Positions 18,942 to 27,776 of a stretch of 64,000 nt of DNA are shown here, one piece after another. This DNA comes from Massilia niastensis DSM 21313. GTDB taxonomy: Bacteria; Pseudomonadota; Gammaproteobacteria; Burkholderiales; Burkholderiaceae_D. Below the pieces are notes generated by a model, which was given only the letters and a program-made list of their open reading frames with translations, was not told where the DNA came from and did no database searches. A program made the translations under genes and the position numbers. The stretch spans positions 48,704-112,703 of the forward strand of contig NZ_KB908093.1 in NCBI RefSeq assembly GCF_000382345.1. Direction: 5' to 3'. How positions within the stretch are numbered: the stretch's first letter is position 1; the number at the start of each line of letters is the position of its first letter.

Positions 18942-19382
18942 ATGATCCTTTCCCGCTTCCTCGCAGGCCTGCTGTTCCTTGCAGCATCGGCTGCGCACGC
19001 CTTCGATTTCAAGACGGTCGGCACGCCCGCCGCGATCCTGTACGACACCCCGTCCGCCAAGGGCAAGAAACTGTACGTGGCGCCGCAAGGCATGCCGGTG
19101 CAGGTCATGCTCAGCTATGGCGAATGGGTCAAGGTGCGCGACATGAACGGCGATGTCGCCTGGACCCCGGCCAACGGCCTGTCGGCACGGCGTAACGTGC
19201 TGGTGAGCGTGCCCGGCGCCAAGGTGTTCGCGGATGCGAACGACAGCTCGCAGGTCCTCATGACCGCCGACAAGGGCGTCCTGCTCGAACTGGTCGATCC
19301 GACCGCGCTGACCTGGGCGCGCGTGCGCCACCGCGACGGCATCACCGGTTACATCAAGGCCACCGATATCTGGGGCCTGTAG
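18942..19382 (+). CDS. Exported SH3-domain protein
   Basis: The 146-residue product has a clear Sec signal peptide (MILSRFLAGLLFLAASAAHA, cleaved after AHA) and then two tandem bacterial SH3-like segments (about 28-85 and 86-146; note YGEWVKVRDMNGDVAWTPA and WARVRHRDGITGYIKATDI). Such domains usually bind peptidoglycan or mediate protein contacts in the periplasm. It stands 18 bases before gpsA and may be co-transcribed with it. No specific function is assigned. Confidence 0.8.
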   Translation: MILSRFLAGLLFLAASAAHAFDFKTVGTPAAILYDTPSAKGKKLYVAPQGMPVQVMLSYGEWVKVRDMNGDVAWTPANGLSARRNVLVSVPGAKVFADANDSSQVLMTADKGVLLELVDPTALTWARVRHRDGITGYIKATDIWGL

Positions 19383-19400
19383 TTCCACTGTTGGGATTTC

Positions 19401-20429
19401 ATGCAAGATAACAAACAAGCTTCCAAGATCGTCGTGCTCGGCGCGGGCGCCTGGGGCACGGCGGTGGCGATCGCGCTGGCCGCGCGCCACGACGTGCTGC
19501 TGTGGGGCCGCAACCCGCAGCAGATGGCCGAGACCGAGGCCGCGCGCGAGAACCCCTACCTGCCGGGCCATCCGCTGCCGGCCAGCCTGCGCGTGACCAG
19601 CGATTTCGACGCCGCGCTGGCCCATGTGCTGGAGGCGCGCGCCGATGAAGCGCCGCTGCTGATCGCGGCCTGCCCGGTGGCCGGCCTGCGTCCGCTGCTG
19701 GAACGGCTGCGCGGGCATGCCATCCCGAACGTGGTCTGGCTGTGCAAGGGCTTCGAAGCCGACACCGGCCTGCTGCCGCACCAGGTAGTGGCCGAGGTGC
19801 TGGGCGACGGCGTGCCGGGCGCGGCGCTGTCGGGCCCGTCGTTCGCGCAGGAAGTGGCGCGCGGGCTGCCGTGCGCGCTGAGCGTGGCGTCGAGCTCGAA
19901 TGAATTGCGCGAACGCGTGGTGACGGCGGTGCACGGCAACAACCTGCGCGTCTATTCGTGCGACGACCTGGTCGGCGTCGAAGTGGGCGGCGCGGTCAAG
20001 AACGTGATGGCGATCGCCACCGGCGCCGCCGACGGCCTGGGCCTGGGCCTGAATGCGCGCGCGGCCCTGATCACGCGCGGCCTGGCCGAGATCACCCGCC
20101 TGGGCACGGCGCTGGGCGCGCAGCCCGGCACCTTCATGGGCCTGACCGGGATGGGCGACCTGATCCTGACCTGCACCGGCGACCTGTCGCGCAACCGCCG
20201 GGTCGGCCTGGCGCTGGCCGAGGGCAAGGCGCTCGACACCATCGTGCGGGAACTCGGGCACGTGGCCGAGGGTGTGCCGTGCGCGAAATCGGTGCGCGAG
20301 CTGGCGCACAGGATGGGGGTGGAGATGCCGATCACCGAGGCGGTGGCCAGCGTGCTGTTCGATGGAATGGCGGCCAGCGAGATGGCGGCCAGGCTGCTGG
20401 CGCGGGACCCGAGGATCGAGCTGGCGTAG
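19401..20429 (+). CDS. gpsA: NAD(P)H-dependent glycerol-3-phosphate dehydrogenase
   Basis: GpsA reduces dihydroxyacetone phosphate to sn-glycerol 3-phosphate for phospholipid synthesis. The 342-residue protein has the N-terminal dinucleotide motif [12 protein letters not shown], the CKGFE segment and the catalytic-lysine region [13 protein letters not shown]. The secB-gpsA neighbourhood is conserved in proteobacteria. The TAG stop codon lies within the left end of a palindromic repeat (20426-20537), so the last residues may have been altered by insertion of that element. Confidence 0.95.
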   Translation: MQDNKQASKIVVLGAGAWGTAVAIALAARHDVLLWGRNPQQMAETEAARENPYLPGHPLPASLRVTSDFDAALAHVLEARADEAPLLIAACPVAGLRPLLERLRGHAIPNVVWLCKGFEADTGLLPHQVVAEVLGDGVPGAALSGPSFAQEVARGLPCALSVASSSNELRERVVTAVHGNNLRVYSCDDLVGVEVGGAVKNVMAIATGAADGLGLGLNARAALITRGLAEITRLGTALGAQPGTFMGLTGMGDLILTCTGDLSRNRRVGLALAEGKALDTIVRELGHVAEGVPCAKSVRELAHRMGVEMPITEAVASVLFDGMAASEMAARLLARDPRIELA

Positions 20430-20537
20430 GGTGGGCGGCTTGTCCGCCCACGCGGTGATAGTTGGCGGCGAGATCATCGCGTACGAATGCAGCACCGGTA
20501 ACGATCACCGCGTGGACGGCAAAGCCGTCCACCCTAC
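20426..20537. repeat. Bipartite nested palindromic element (REP/MITE-like)
   Basis: Two 34-base arms (20426-20459 and 20504-20537) are inverted copies with only four mismatches. Each arm is itself a hairpin (TGGGCGG/CCGCCCA on the left, TGGACGG/CCGTCCA on the right). The outer ends read GTAGGGTGG and CCACCCTAC. The 44-base centre is unpaired. It begins within the last codons of gpsA and supplies that gene's stop codon. It could also act as a bidirectional transcription stop between gpsA and the convergent cupin gene. Confidence 0.85.
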
Positions 20538-20562
20538 CTGAGTTCGCCGTCCCGCGTGAATA

Positions 20563-20937
20563 TCAGTTCGCCGCCCCGCGCGGATCCTTGGTCGGTCCAC
20601 CCGCGCGCACCGGCCCCATCAGGATCGTCATGAGCGCCACCGCATCCCTGTTGGCGCGAATGGTGCGCGGCTCGCCGGCCGCCAGATAGACCATCTCGTT
20701 CGGCCGCAGCACGATCGTGCGGCCATGCGCGTCGAGCGCGATCTCGCCCTCGAGGCACAGCAGGGTCACCTCCCCTTCCACGCGGTGCTCGGGCACCGGC
20801 TTTTCCTTCGGAACCACCAGCCGGATCAGCTCCATCGTCTCGGTCTTGACCAGGGCGATCGACGTGAAATGGGCGATGTCGTCATCCCCGCGCTGCAATA
20901 CGATCTTTTCACCCGATACTGCGTGTTGCAAGGCCAT
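20563..20937 (-). CDS. Single-domain cupin protein
   Basis: The 124-residue product is a small beta-barrel cupin (about 35-115) with the motif EHRVEGEVTLLCLEGEIALD and a second half around LRPNEMVYLAAGEPRTIRA. The metal-binding set is incomplete (one His and Glu residues in motif 1, no His in motif 2), so it may be a sensor or binding protein and not an enzyme. It is the last of a minus-strand group starting at mscL, 14 bases after the DUF2461 gene. The substrate is unknown. Confidence 0.75.
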   Translation of the reverse strand: MALQHAVSGEKIVLQRGDDDIAHFTSIALVKTETMELIRLVVPKEKPVPEHRVEGEVTLLCLEGEIALDAHGRTIVLRPNEMVYLAAGEPRTIRANRDAVALMTILMGPVRAGGPTKDPRGAAN

Positions 20938-20951
20938 GTCGCCCTCCTTCT

Positions 20952-21641
20952 TTATTGCTCGTCATAGTTTTCCGGCACACCGCGCAGCCAGGTGACCAGC
21001 GCGAACGCATCCTTGAATCCGCTTGCCAGCAAGGGTACCAGCTTGTCCGGCGCATTCAGCTCCAGGTCCACCTCGGTCCACACGAAAAAGCTCTTCAGCT
21101 TCAGGTACTCGATGTGCGGATGGCCGGGGTCAAAGCCCTTGGGCGGACGTTGCAGCTTGTCTTCTTCCTGCAGGTCGCCGTAGCGCTCCCGGAGATGCTT
21201 ATTCTTCAACATTTTGGCAAATCCAGGCGCATCGTTGACGACGTGCTCGCGGATCGCCTTCAGCCGCGGCCCCGGCGGCAGGTATTCGCCCGCGCCGAAC
21301 AGCAGCTTGCCATTGCCTTCGATGTGGAAGTAATACGTCGGGCCGCCCGCCGCGCTCGGGCGCCGCTTGTCGCTCGGCGTGATACCGGCCGAGAAGCGCG
21401 TCTTGTAGGGCGTCTTGTCGTTGGAGAAGCGGATGTCGCGGTTGATGCGGAACATCGCCTTCTTCGGATCGCAGGCCGCCACCTGCTTGTCGAATCTCGC
21501 CAGTTCGCGGATCAGGTCGGTCACGACCGCCAGGAACTCCTCGCGCAGGATGTCGTAGCGCGGCTTGTTCATGATGAACCAGGGTCGGTTGTTGTTGTCG
21601 CTGAGTTCGGTGAGGAATTGCTTCAGGTCGCGCAGGTGCAT
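20952..21641 (-). CDS. DUF2461 (TIGR02453) family protein
   Basis: The 229-residue cytoplasmic protein matches the DUF2461 pattern: N-terminal LKQFLTELSDNNNRPWF, then FRINRDIRFSNDKTPYKT and the YYFHIEGNGKLLFGAGEY core, and a C-terminal LVTWLRGVPE. The molecular function of this widespread family is not established. It is located between the DegS-like protease and the cupin, all on the minus strand with short gaps. Confidence 0.85.
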   Translation of the reverse strand: MHLRDLKQFLTELSDNNNRPWFIMNKPRYDILREEFLAVVTDLIRELARFDKQVAACDPKKAMFRINRDIRFSNDKTPYKTRFSAGITPSDKRRPSAAGGPTYYFHIEGNGKLLFGAGEYLPPGPRLKAIREHVVNDAPGFAKMLKNKHLRERYGDLQEEDKLQRPPKGFDPGHPHIEYLKLKSFFVWTEVDLELNAPDKLVPLLASGFKDAFALVTWLRGVPENYDEQ

Positions 21642-21660
21642 GGATAATGGGGAAAAGGAA

Positions 21661-22854
21661 CTACGGAATCTGGCGTGGCCGGCGGCCGACGGTCACGCCC
21701 AGGGTCGACTTGCGGCTCTTGCGCAGGATGGTCAGGTCGGCCTTCGAGCCCGGCTCGAGCTGGGCGATGAGGTTCAGCATGTCGCTGGTGCTGCCCACCG
21801 GCTTGCCACCCACGGAAGTCAGGATGTCGCCCGGCTGGACGCCGGCGCGGTCGGCCGGGCCGCCGCGCACCACGCCGGCGATGATCGCCCCGCTCGAGCG
21901 CGCCAGGCCGAAGCTGGTGGCCAGCTCGGGCGTGATGTCCTGCGATTCGATGCCGATCCAGCCGCGCACCACCTGGCCATGGCGGATGATCGAGTCCAGC
22001 ACCGTCTTGGCGGTGGAGACCGGAATCGCGAAGCCGATCCCGACCGAGCCGCCGGTCTGCGAATAGATGGCCGAGTTGATGCCCAGCAGGTGGCCATTGG
22101 TGTCGACCAGCGCCCCGCCCGAGTTGCCGAAGTTGATCGCGGCGTCGGTCTGGATGAAGTTCTCGAAGTGGTTGATGTGCAGGTTGTTGCGGCCCAGCGC
22201 GGAAATGATGCCCAGGGTGACGGTCTGGCCGACGCCGAAGGGATTGCCGATGGCCAGCACCACGTCGCCCACGCGCGCCTGCTCGGGGTCGCCCAGCACC
22301 ATCACCGGCAGGTTGCTTTCCGCAATGCGGATCACGGCCAGGTCGGTCTCGGGATCGGTGCCGACCATGCGCGCCGGGGCCTTGCGGCCGTCGGCCAGGC
22401 CGACCTCGATCGCATCCGCCCCCTCGACCACGTGGAAATTGGTCAGGATATAGCCGTCGCCGCTGACGATCACGCCCGAGCCCAGGCTGGCCAGCTGCTC
22501 GTCCGGCGGCAGGCGGTCGCCGAAGAAGCGGCGGAAGAAGGGGTCCTTCAGCAGCGGATGGGCCTGGCGCGACGCCTTGCTGGTGAAGATGTTGACCACG
22601 GCCGGCATCGCCTTGCCGGCGGCCTCGCGGAAGCTGCCGGCGGTGGCGGCCGGCGCGGCCTGCAGCATCGGCACCGACTTGCCCGGTGCGCCGACCTGGA
22701 CCGGCGTCGGCGGGCGTTCCAGCCATTCCGGCCGCAGCACCGCGATCACGAAATACAGGGCGAGCGCGACGGTGACTGCCTGTGCGAACAGCAGCCAGAG
22801 CCGGCGCGGCGCACTGGGGCGCCTGACGATGTCGTGGAGGGTGCCGTCTTTCAC
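21661..22854 (-). CDS. DegS/HtrA-type S1C serine protease with one PDZ domain
   Basis: The 397-residue protein has a membrane anchor (about 19-41), a trypsin-like domain (about 75-275) with the triad His in TNFHVVEG, Asp in TDLAVIRI and Ser in [11 protein letters not shown], and a single C-terminal PDZ domain (about 285-380). The membrane anchor and single PDZ match DegS, the sensor protease of envelope stress, more than DegP or DegQ. No rseA/rpoE gene is nearby. It overlaps the mscL end by 4 bases, so the two are translationally coupled. Confidence 0.85.
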   Translation of the reverse strand: MKDGTLHDIVRRPSAPRRLWLLFAQAVTVALALYFVIAVLRPEWLERPPTPVQVGAPGKSVPMLQAAPAATAGSFREAAGKAMPAVVNIFTSKASRQAHPLLKDPFFRRFFGDRLPPDEQLASLGSGVIVSGDGYILTNFHVVEGADAIEVGLADGRKAPARMVGTDPETDLAVIRIAESNLPVMVLGDPEQARVGDVVLAIGNPFGVGQTVTLGIISALGRNNLHINHFENFIQTDAAINFGNSGGALVDTNGHLLGINSAIYSQTGGSVGIGFAIPVSTAKTVLDSIIRHGQVVRGWIGIESQDITPELATSFGLARSSGAIIAGVVRGGPADRAGVQPGDILTSVGGKPVGSTSDMLNLIAQLEPGSKADLTILRKSRKSTLGVTVGRRPRQIP

Positions 22855-23261
22855 TTCTTCAGGGAGTCCCGGATTTCGCGCAGCAGAACGACCTCTTCCG
22901 CAATCGCGGCCGCCTCGGCGTCCGCCGGGCCGCGCAGGCGGTTGACCAGCTTCACCATCTGGAAAATGATGAAGGCCAGGATGATAAAGTTGAGCAAGAT
23001 GGTCAGAAAGTTACCATATGCCAACACTGCACCGGCTTTTTTTGCTTCGACAAGCGGTAAGTTGTAAGCCTGGTTGTTGAGAGGAATATAATAGTTTGCG
23101 AAGTCGAGGCCTCCGAACAGCTTTCCGATCGGCGGCATGATGATGTCCTGGACCAGGGAATCGACGATCCGGCCGAAGGCCGCGCCGATGATCACGCCCA
23201 CGGCCAGGTCGACCACATTGCCGCGTACCGCAAACTTCTTGAACTCGCTTAGCATCGCCAT
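22851..23261 (-). CDS. mscL: MscL, large-conductance mechanosensitive channel
   Basis: MscL opens under membrane tension to release solutes on osmotic downshock. The 136-residue product begins [30 protein letters not shown], with two membrane helices (about 17-45 and 75-100) and a C-terminal amphipathic helix. The open frame starts earlier at 23309, but the ATG at 23261 has GAGGA five bases upstream and matches the family N-terminus. The second gene in the unit is the DegS-like protease. Confidence 0.95.
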   Translation of the reverse strand: MAMLSEFKKFAVRGNVVDLAVGVIIGAAFGRIVDSLVQDIIMPPIGKLFGGLDFANYYIPLNNQAYNLPLVEAKKAGAVLAYGNFLTILLNFIILAFIIFQMVKLVNRLRGPADAEAAAIAEEVVLLREIRDSLKK

Positions 23262-23420
23262 TGGATTCCTCGAATTGTTATTGATACAAGCAGTTCCATC
23301 ATACCCCAAGCATCCCGATTATGGATGTCGCTCTGCCTTCCGAAAGGCGTGCGCTGGCACGGGCATTTTGCCAACCATGTACCCTTGATAATTTTTTTCC
23401 AATCGGTATTGCCGTTCACA

Positions 23421-23426
23421 TATAAT
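23421..23426 (+). promoter_or_regulatory. -10 box (TATAAT) upstream of petABC
   Basis: A perfect TATAAT lies 62 bases before the petA start. No -35 consensus is seen at the right spacing. The 227-base gap between the divergent mscL and petA starts (23262-23488) is AT-rich around here and holds the promoters of both units. Confidence 0.45.
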
Positions 23427-23488
23427 TTTGTGTTGCTGGAAGCTCTTTATTAATTCTTAAGTTTCGTTTTTCACGGAGTGGGGTTGGT

Positions 23489-24103
23489 ATGAGTAATGAT
23501 AAGCAGGTCGATCCAGGCCGACGCGGTTTGATCGTCGCTACATGCGCGGCAGGCGGTGTCGTTGGTGTGTCCACGGCGGGAGTCCTCGTCAGCACCTTCC
23601 AGCCCTCTGAACGCGCGAAAGCCGCGGGCGCTCCCGTCGAAGTCGATATCTCCGACGTCAAGCCCGGCGAAATGAAGGTCGTCGAATGGCGCGGCAAGCC
23701 GGTCTGGATTCTTCGCCGGACACCGGAAATGATGGCCAATCTGACCAAGATCGACGCCGAACTCGCCGATCCGGCCTCCGACAAGGTATTCCAGCTGCCG
23801 ATGCCGGAATACACCAAGAACCCGTACCGCGCGCGCATCGAGCACAAGGAAGTGCTGGTGACCGTGGGCATCTGCTCGCACCTGGGCTGCTCCCCCTCCT
23901 CGCGCCTGAACTCCGGCCCCCAGCCGAACCTCCCGGACAACTGGCCGGGCGGCTTCCTCTGCCCCTGCCACGGCTCCACCTTCGACCTGTCGGCGCGCGT
24001 GTTCAAGAACAAGCCGGCGCCGACCAACATGGATGTTCCACCGTACATGTACCTGTCGGATAACAGGCTGGTGATCGGCAAAGACGAGAAAGGCGAGGCA
24101 TAA
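23489..24103 (+). CDS. petA: Ubiquinol-cytochrome c reductase Rieske iron-sulfur subunit
   Basis: This subunit carries the 2Fe-2S cluster that takes electrons from ubiquinol. The 204-residue protein has a twin-arginine-like N-terminus (PGRRGLIV) and a membrane helix (about 13-35). The cluster-binding motifs CSHLGC and CPCHGS are both intact. It is the first gene of petABC; petB begins one base after its stop codon. Confidence 0.96.
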   Translation: MSNDKQVDPGRRGLIVATCAAGGVVGVSTAGVLVSTFQPSERAKAAGAPVEVDISDVKPGEMKVVEWRGKPVWILRRTPEMMANLTKIDAELADPASDKVFQLPMPEYTKNPYRARIEHKEVLVTVGICSHLGCSPSSRLNSGPQPNLPDNWPGGFLCPCHGSTFDLSARVFKNKPAPTNMDVPPYMYLSDNRLVIGKDEKGEA

Positions 24104-24104
24104 G

Positions 24105-25520
24105 ATGGCAGGCCCATTCAAAGAAACCAAGCTTCCCGCGAACGCGCCGGCCGCCGAGAAGGCGCTGGCCTGGGTCGACGACCGCTTCCCGCTGACCAAG
24201 CTGTGGAACGACCAGTGGGGCCGCTACTACGCCCCCAAGAACTTCAACGTCTGGTACGTGTTCGGCTCGCTGGCCCTGCTGGTGCTGGTGCTGCAGATCG
24301 TCACCGGCATCTTCCTGACCATGCACTACAAGCCGGACGCCGCGCTCGCGTTCGGCTCGGTCGAATACATCATGCGCGAAGTGCCCTGGGGCTGGCTGGT
24401 GCGCTACATGCACTCGACCGGCGCCTCGGCCTTCTTCATCGTGGTCTACCTGCACATGACCCGCGCCCTGCTGTACGGTTCGTACCGCAAGCCGCGCGAG
24501 CTGGTCTGGCTGTTCGGCTTCGGGATCTTCCTGTGCCTGATGGCGGAAGCCTTCTTCGGCTACCTGCTGCCGTGGGGCCAGATGTCGTACTGGGGCGCGC
24601 AGGTGATCGTCAACCTGTTCGGCGCGATTCCCGTGATCGGTCCCGACCTGTCGCTGTGGATCCGCGGCGACTACGTGGTGTCGGACGCCACCCTGAACCG
24701 CTTCTTCGCCTTCCACGTGATCGCCCTGCCGCTGGTGCTGCTGGGCCTGCTGGCCGCGCACATCCTGGCGCTGCACGAAGTCGGCTCGAACAACCCGGAC
24801 GGCATCGAAGTCAAGGACAACCTGGACGAGCACGGCCATCCGGTCGACGCGATCCACTCGCACCCCTACTACACCACCAAGGACCTGTTCGGCGTGTCGG
24901 TGTTCCTGCTGATCTTCTCGGCGGTCGTGTTCTTCGCGCCTGAAATGGGCGGCTACTTCCTGGAGTACAACAACTTCCTGCCGGCCGACTCGATGAAGAC
25001 CCCGCCGCACATCGCGCCGACCTGGTACTTCACGCCGTTCTACTCGGTGCTGCGCGCCACCACGGCCGACTTCATGTACGTGCTGATGGCCGCGGTCGCC
25101 GCCTATGTCGTGTTCATCTGGCTCAAGTCGCGCCTGTCCTACCGCGCCAAGATCGCGATCGCCGCGATCGGCCTCGTGCTCATCATCGGCATGCTGCCGC
25201 AGGTGCTGGAAGCGAAGTTCTGGGGCGTGGTGCTGTTCGGTTCGTCGGTCATGATCCTGGCCTTCCTGCCGTGGCTGGACCACTCGCCGGCCCGCTCGCT
25301 GCGCTACCGCCCGGACTGGCACACCTGGCTGTTCGTGGTGTTCGCGCTGTGCTTCCTGACCCTGGGCTACCTGGGCACCCAGCTGCCGACGCCGTCGTTC
25401 ACGATCCTCTCGCAAGTCTGCACCCTGCTGTACTTTGCGTTCTTCCTGCTGATGCCGTGGTGGAGCACGATGGGCACCTTCAAGCCGGTGCCGAATCGCC
25501 TGAGCTTCACCCCGCATTGA
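24105..25520 (+). CDS. petB: Cytochrome b of the bc1 complex
   Basis: The 471-residue integral membrane protein holds hemes bL and bH and both quinone sites. Heme-ligand histidine pairs are visible in RYMHSTGASAFF / YLHMTRALLYG and in FFAFHVIALPL / AAHILALHEVGS. The Qo-site PPHIAPTWYF and the PEMGG region are present. It is a full-length mitochondrial-type cytochrome b, not split into b6/subunit IV. It sits between petA and petC with short gaps. Confidence 0.97.
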   Translation: MAGPFKETKLPANAPAAEKALAWVDDRFPLTKLWNDQWGRYYAPKNFNVWYVFGSLALLVLVLQIVTGIFLTMHYKPDAALAFGSVEYIMREVPWGWLVRYMHSTGASAFFIVVYLHMTRALLYGSYRKPRELVWLFGFGIFLCLMAEAFFGYLLPWGQMSYWGAQVIVNLFGAIPVIGPDLSLWIRGDYVVSDATLNRFFAFHVIALPLVLLGLLAAHILALHEVGSNNPDGIEVKDNLDEHGHPVDAIHSHPYYTTKDLFGVSVFLLIFSAVVFFAPEMGGYFLEYNNFLPADSMKTPPHIAPTWYFTPFYSVLRATTADFMYVLMAAVAAYVVFIWLKSRLSYRAKIAIAAIGLVLIIGMLPQVLEAKFWGVVLFGSSVMILAFLPWLDHSPARSLRYRPDWHTWLFVVFALCFLTLGYLGTQLPTPSFTILSQVCTLLYFAFFLLMPWWSTMGTFKPVPNRLSFTPH

Positions 25521-25551
25521 TCGACATCATCAGAGAGCACAAGGACAACCC

Positions 25552-26316
25552 ATGAAATTCTTTGCGAAGAAACTGATCGCAGTCCTGGCCCTGGTGCCGG
25601 GGCTGGCATTCGCCGCCGAGGGCGGCTTCCCGCTCGAGCGCGCGCCCGAGCGCAGCGAGCTGTCGGCGCTGCAGAATGGCGCCAAGCTGTTCGTCAACTA
25701 TTGCCTGAACTGCCACTCGGCGACCTCGATGCGCTACAACCGCCTGCAGGACCTGGGGCTGTCCGAGGATCAGATCAGGAACAATCTGTTGTTCTCGCAA
25801 GACAAAGTCGGCGGCATGATGACGACGGCGATGCGCGCCGACGATGCGAAGGTCTGGTTCGGCGCGGTGCCGCCGGACCTGTCGGTGATCGCGCGCGCCA
25901 AGTCCTCGCCGGCCGGCTCGGGCGCGGACTACCTGTATACCTACCTGCGCACCTTCTACAAGGACGACACCCGCCCGACCGGCTGGAACAACATGGTGGT
26001 GCCGAACGTGGCGATGCCGCACGCGATGTGGCAGCTGCAGGGCGTACGCACTGCGAAATTCGTCGACGAAGCCGATCCGCATGACGCCGGCAAGACGGTG
26101 CACAAGTTCGCCGGCTTCGAGCAGGTGGCGCCCGGCGCCATGAGCCAGCAGGAGTTCGACACCGCCACCGCCGACCTGGTCGCCTACCTGGGCTGGATGG
26201 CGGAACCGGCGCAAAACACCCGCAAACGCCTGGGTGTCATTGTCCTTCTGTTCATGTCCGTGTTCGCTTTCCTGGCCTGGCGCTTGAACGCGTCATACTG
26301 GAAGGATGTGAAGTAA
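25552..26316 (+). CDS. petC: Cytochrome c1 of the bc1 complex
   Basis: The 254-residue periplasm-facing heme c subunit passes electrons to soluble cytochrome c. It has a signal peptide (about 1-21, ending AFAAE), the heme-attachment motif CLNCH, the axial Met in VPNVAMPHAMW and a C-terminal membrane anchor (about 228-246). It closes the petABC operon. Confidence 0.96.
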   Translation: MKFFAKKLIAVLALVPGLAFAAEGGFPLERAPERSELSALQNGAKLFVNYCLNCHSATSMRYNRLQDLGLSEDQIRNNLLFSQDKVGGMMTTAMRADDAKVWFGAVPPDLSVIARAKSSPAGSGADYLYTYLRTFYKDDTRPTGWNNMVVPNVAMPHAMWQLQGVRTAKFVDEADPHDAGKTVHKFAGFEQVAPGAMSQQEFDTATADLVAYLGWMAEPAQNTRKRLGVIVLLFMSVFAFLAWRLNASYWKDVK

Positions 26317-26339
26317 TTCGCTTTCACTGCCCGGTTGGC

Positions 26340-26345
26340 TATAAT
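26340..26345 (+). promoter_or_regulatory. -10 box (TATAAT) for sspA
   Basis: TATAAT lies 75 bases before the sspA start, with TTCGCT at 26317-26322 as a weak -35 at 17 bp. Transcription from here would begin near 26352 and cross the hairpin at 26363-26389. Confidence 0.5.
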
Positions 26346-26362
26346 ACGGGCAATCATTTTTC

Positions 26363-26399
26363 GGGGTGAGTCGCTTTGCGCTTCACCCCTTTGTTTCTT
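26363..26399 (+). terminator. Terminator-like hairpin between petC and sspA
   Basis: GGGGTGA at 26363-26369 pairs with TCACCCC at 26383-26389, followed by a T-rich run (TTTGTTTCTT). It suits the end of petABC, but lies downstream of the sspA -10 box, inside the expected sspA leader. Confidence 0.65.
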
Positions 26400-26414
26400 A
26401 AGGAACTATAAACC

Positions 26415-27026
26415 ATGATGGTTCTCTACTCCGGCACCACGTGCCCGTTCTCTCAACGCTGCCGCCTGGTCCTGTTCGAAAAGGGCATGGACTTCGAGGT
26501 GCGCGACGTCGACCTGTTCAACAAGCCGGAGGACATCTCGACGATGAATCCGTACGGCCAGGTGCCGATCCTCGTCGAACGCGAACTGATCCTGTACGAG
26601 TCGAACATCATCAACGAGTACATCGACGAGCGCTTCCCTCACCCGCAGCTGATGCCGGCCGACCCGCTGATGCGCGCCCGTGCCCGCCTGATGCTGTTCA
26701 ACTTCGAGAAGGAACTGTTCGTCCACGTGCACACGCTGGAAAGCGAGCGCAACAAGACGAACGACAAGAGCCACGACAAGGCCCGCTCGGAAATCCGCGA
26801 CCGCCTGACCACCCTGGCGCCGCTGTTCCTGAAGAACAAGTACATGCTCGGCGACGAATTCTCGATGCTGGACGTGGCGATCGCCCCGCTGCTGTGGCGC
26901 CTGGACCACTACGGTATCGAGCTGTCGAAGACCGCGGCGCCGCTGATGAAGTACGCCGAGCGCATCTTCTCGCGCCCGGCCTACATCGAGGCGCTGACCC
27001 CGTCCGAGAAGGTGATGCGCCGCTGA
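26415..27026 (+). CDS. sspA: Stringent starvation protein A, GST-fold RNA polymerase-associated protein
   Basis: SspA has a glutathione-transferase fold but acts with RNA polymerase during starvation and acid stress in characterised bacteria. The 203-residue protein has a thioredoxin-like N-domain (about 1-78; TTCPFSQRC and NPYGQVPILVERELILYES) and an all-helical C-domain ending in the PSEKVMRR region. Two adjacent ATG codons (26415, 26418) could start it. The petABC-sspA-sspB order is conserved in betaproteobacteria. Confidence 0.93.
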   Translation: MMVLYSGTTCPFSQRCRLVLFEKGMDFEVRDVDLFNKPEDISTMNPYGQVPILVERELILYESNIINEYIDERFPHPQLMPADPLMRARARLMLFNFEKELFVHVHTLESERNKTNDKSHDKARSEIRDRLTTLAPLFLKNKYMLGDEFSMLDVAIAPLLWRLDHYGIELSKTAAPLMKYAERIFSRPAYIEALTPSEKVMRR

Positions 27027-27140
27027 TGGCGCGCGGGCGGCTCCCCCGGGCCGCCCTGCAGTCCGTACACGCCGGTTCGCCACGTTCCTGGGAATGGGGT
27101 AAACTGGCGCGTACTTTAGTATCTTTTTATCAACAAAGCC

Positions 27141-27617
27141 ATGTCCGAGATCTCCACCAAGCCTTACCTGCTGCGCGCCATCTACGAATGGTGCACCGAC
27201 AGCGGCTACACGCCCTACCTTGCGGTCAAGGTCGATTCCGCCACCACGGTGCCGATGGAATACGTCAGGAAAGGCGAGATCATCCTGAACATCAGCTACG
27301 GCGCCACGTCCGGGCTGAAGATGGACAACGACGCGATCCATTTCCGTGCGCGCTTCAACGGCGTGTCGCGCGAGATCTACATCCCGGTGCACAACGTGCT
27401 GGCGATCTACGCGAACGAGAATGGCCAGGGCATGGCCTTCGAGGTCAACGTGACCGCGGCGGACATGCCGGCGACGGCCGACGAGCCCGCATCGGCCTCG
27501 CTGTCGGCGGTGCCGGCTTCCGAGAGCGCCTCCACGGCCGAGTCCACTACGCCGCCGGATGACGACAACGAGCCGCCCAAAAAAGGCGGACGCCCGACGT
27601 TGACCCGTATCAAATAA
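27141..27617 (+). CDS. sspB: SspB, ClpXP protease specificity-enhancing factor
   Basis: SspB tethers ssrA-tagged proteins to ClpXP. The 158-residue protein has the compact substrate-binding domain (about 1-110; KPYLLRAIYEWCTDSGYTPY), a flexible acidic, Ala/Ser-rich linker and a conserved C-terminal ClpX-binding tail (GGRPTLTRIK). It follows sspA by 114 bases. Its last codons overlap the -35 box of the tRNA-Thr promoter. Confidence 0.93.
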   Translation: MSEISTKPYLLRAIYEWCTDSGYTPYLAVKVDSATTVPMEYVRKGEIILNISYGATSGLKMDNDAIHFRARFNGVSREIYIPVHNVLAIYANENGQGMAFEVNVTAADMPATADEPASASLSAVPASESASTAESTTPPDDDNEPPKKGGRPTLTRIK

Positions 27618-27626
27618 GGGTATAAT
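27600..27626 (+). promoter_or_regulatory. Promoter of the tRNA-Thr gene
   Basis: TTGACC at 27600-27605 and TATAAT at 27621-27626, spaced 15 bp (16 if GTTGAC is used), lie 22 bases before the tRNA 5' end. The -35 box is inside the end of sspB. Confidence 0.7.
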
Positions 27627-27647
27627 CCTTGCTCTAACGATCACATT

Positions 27648-27723
27648 GCCGACTTAGCTCATCAGGTAGAGCAGTTGATTTGTAATCATCAGGTGGCGGG
27701 TTCGAGTCCTGCAGTCGGCACCA
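27648..27723 (+). tRNA. tRNA-Thr (anticodon UGU)
   Basis: The 76-base gene has acceptor arms GCCGACT (27648-27654) and AGTCGGC (27713-27719), discriminator A and an encoded CCA. The D-arm AGCTCATCAGGTAGAGC and T-arm with GGTTCGAGTCC are standard. The anticodon TGT is at 27681-27683. One T-T mismatch lies in the anticodon stem. It has its own promoter and terminator. Confidence 0.95.
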
Positions 27724-27740
27724 GAATGAGCAGCAAGAAC

Positions 27741-27776
27741 AAAGGGTTACATGTTCCGACATGTAACCCTTTTTCT
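27741..27776. terminator. Strong terminator after tRNA-Thr, shared with the toxin operon
   Basis: AAAGGGTTACATG at 27741-27753 pairs perfectly with CATGTAACCCTTT at 27760-27772 around a six-base loop. T-rich sequence follows on the plus strand and A/T-rich sequence on the other side, so it can stop both the tRNA transcript and the convergent toxin operon, whose stop codon at 27777 abuts it. Confidence 0.9.

Noticed and set aside
27035..27056. Hairpin GGGCGGC/GCCGCCC after sspA as a terminator
   Set aside because: No T run follows and sspB is normally co-expressed; kept out of the feature list.
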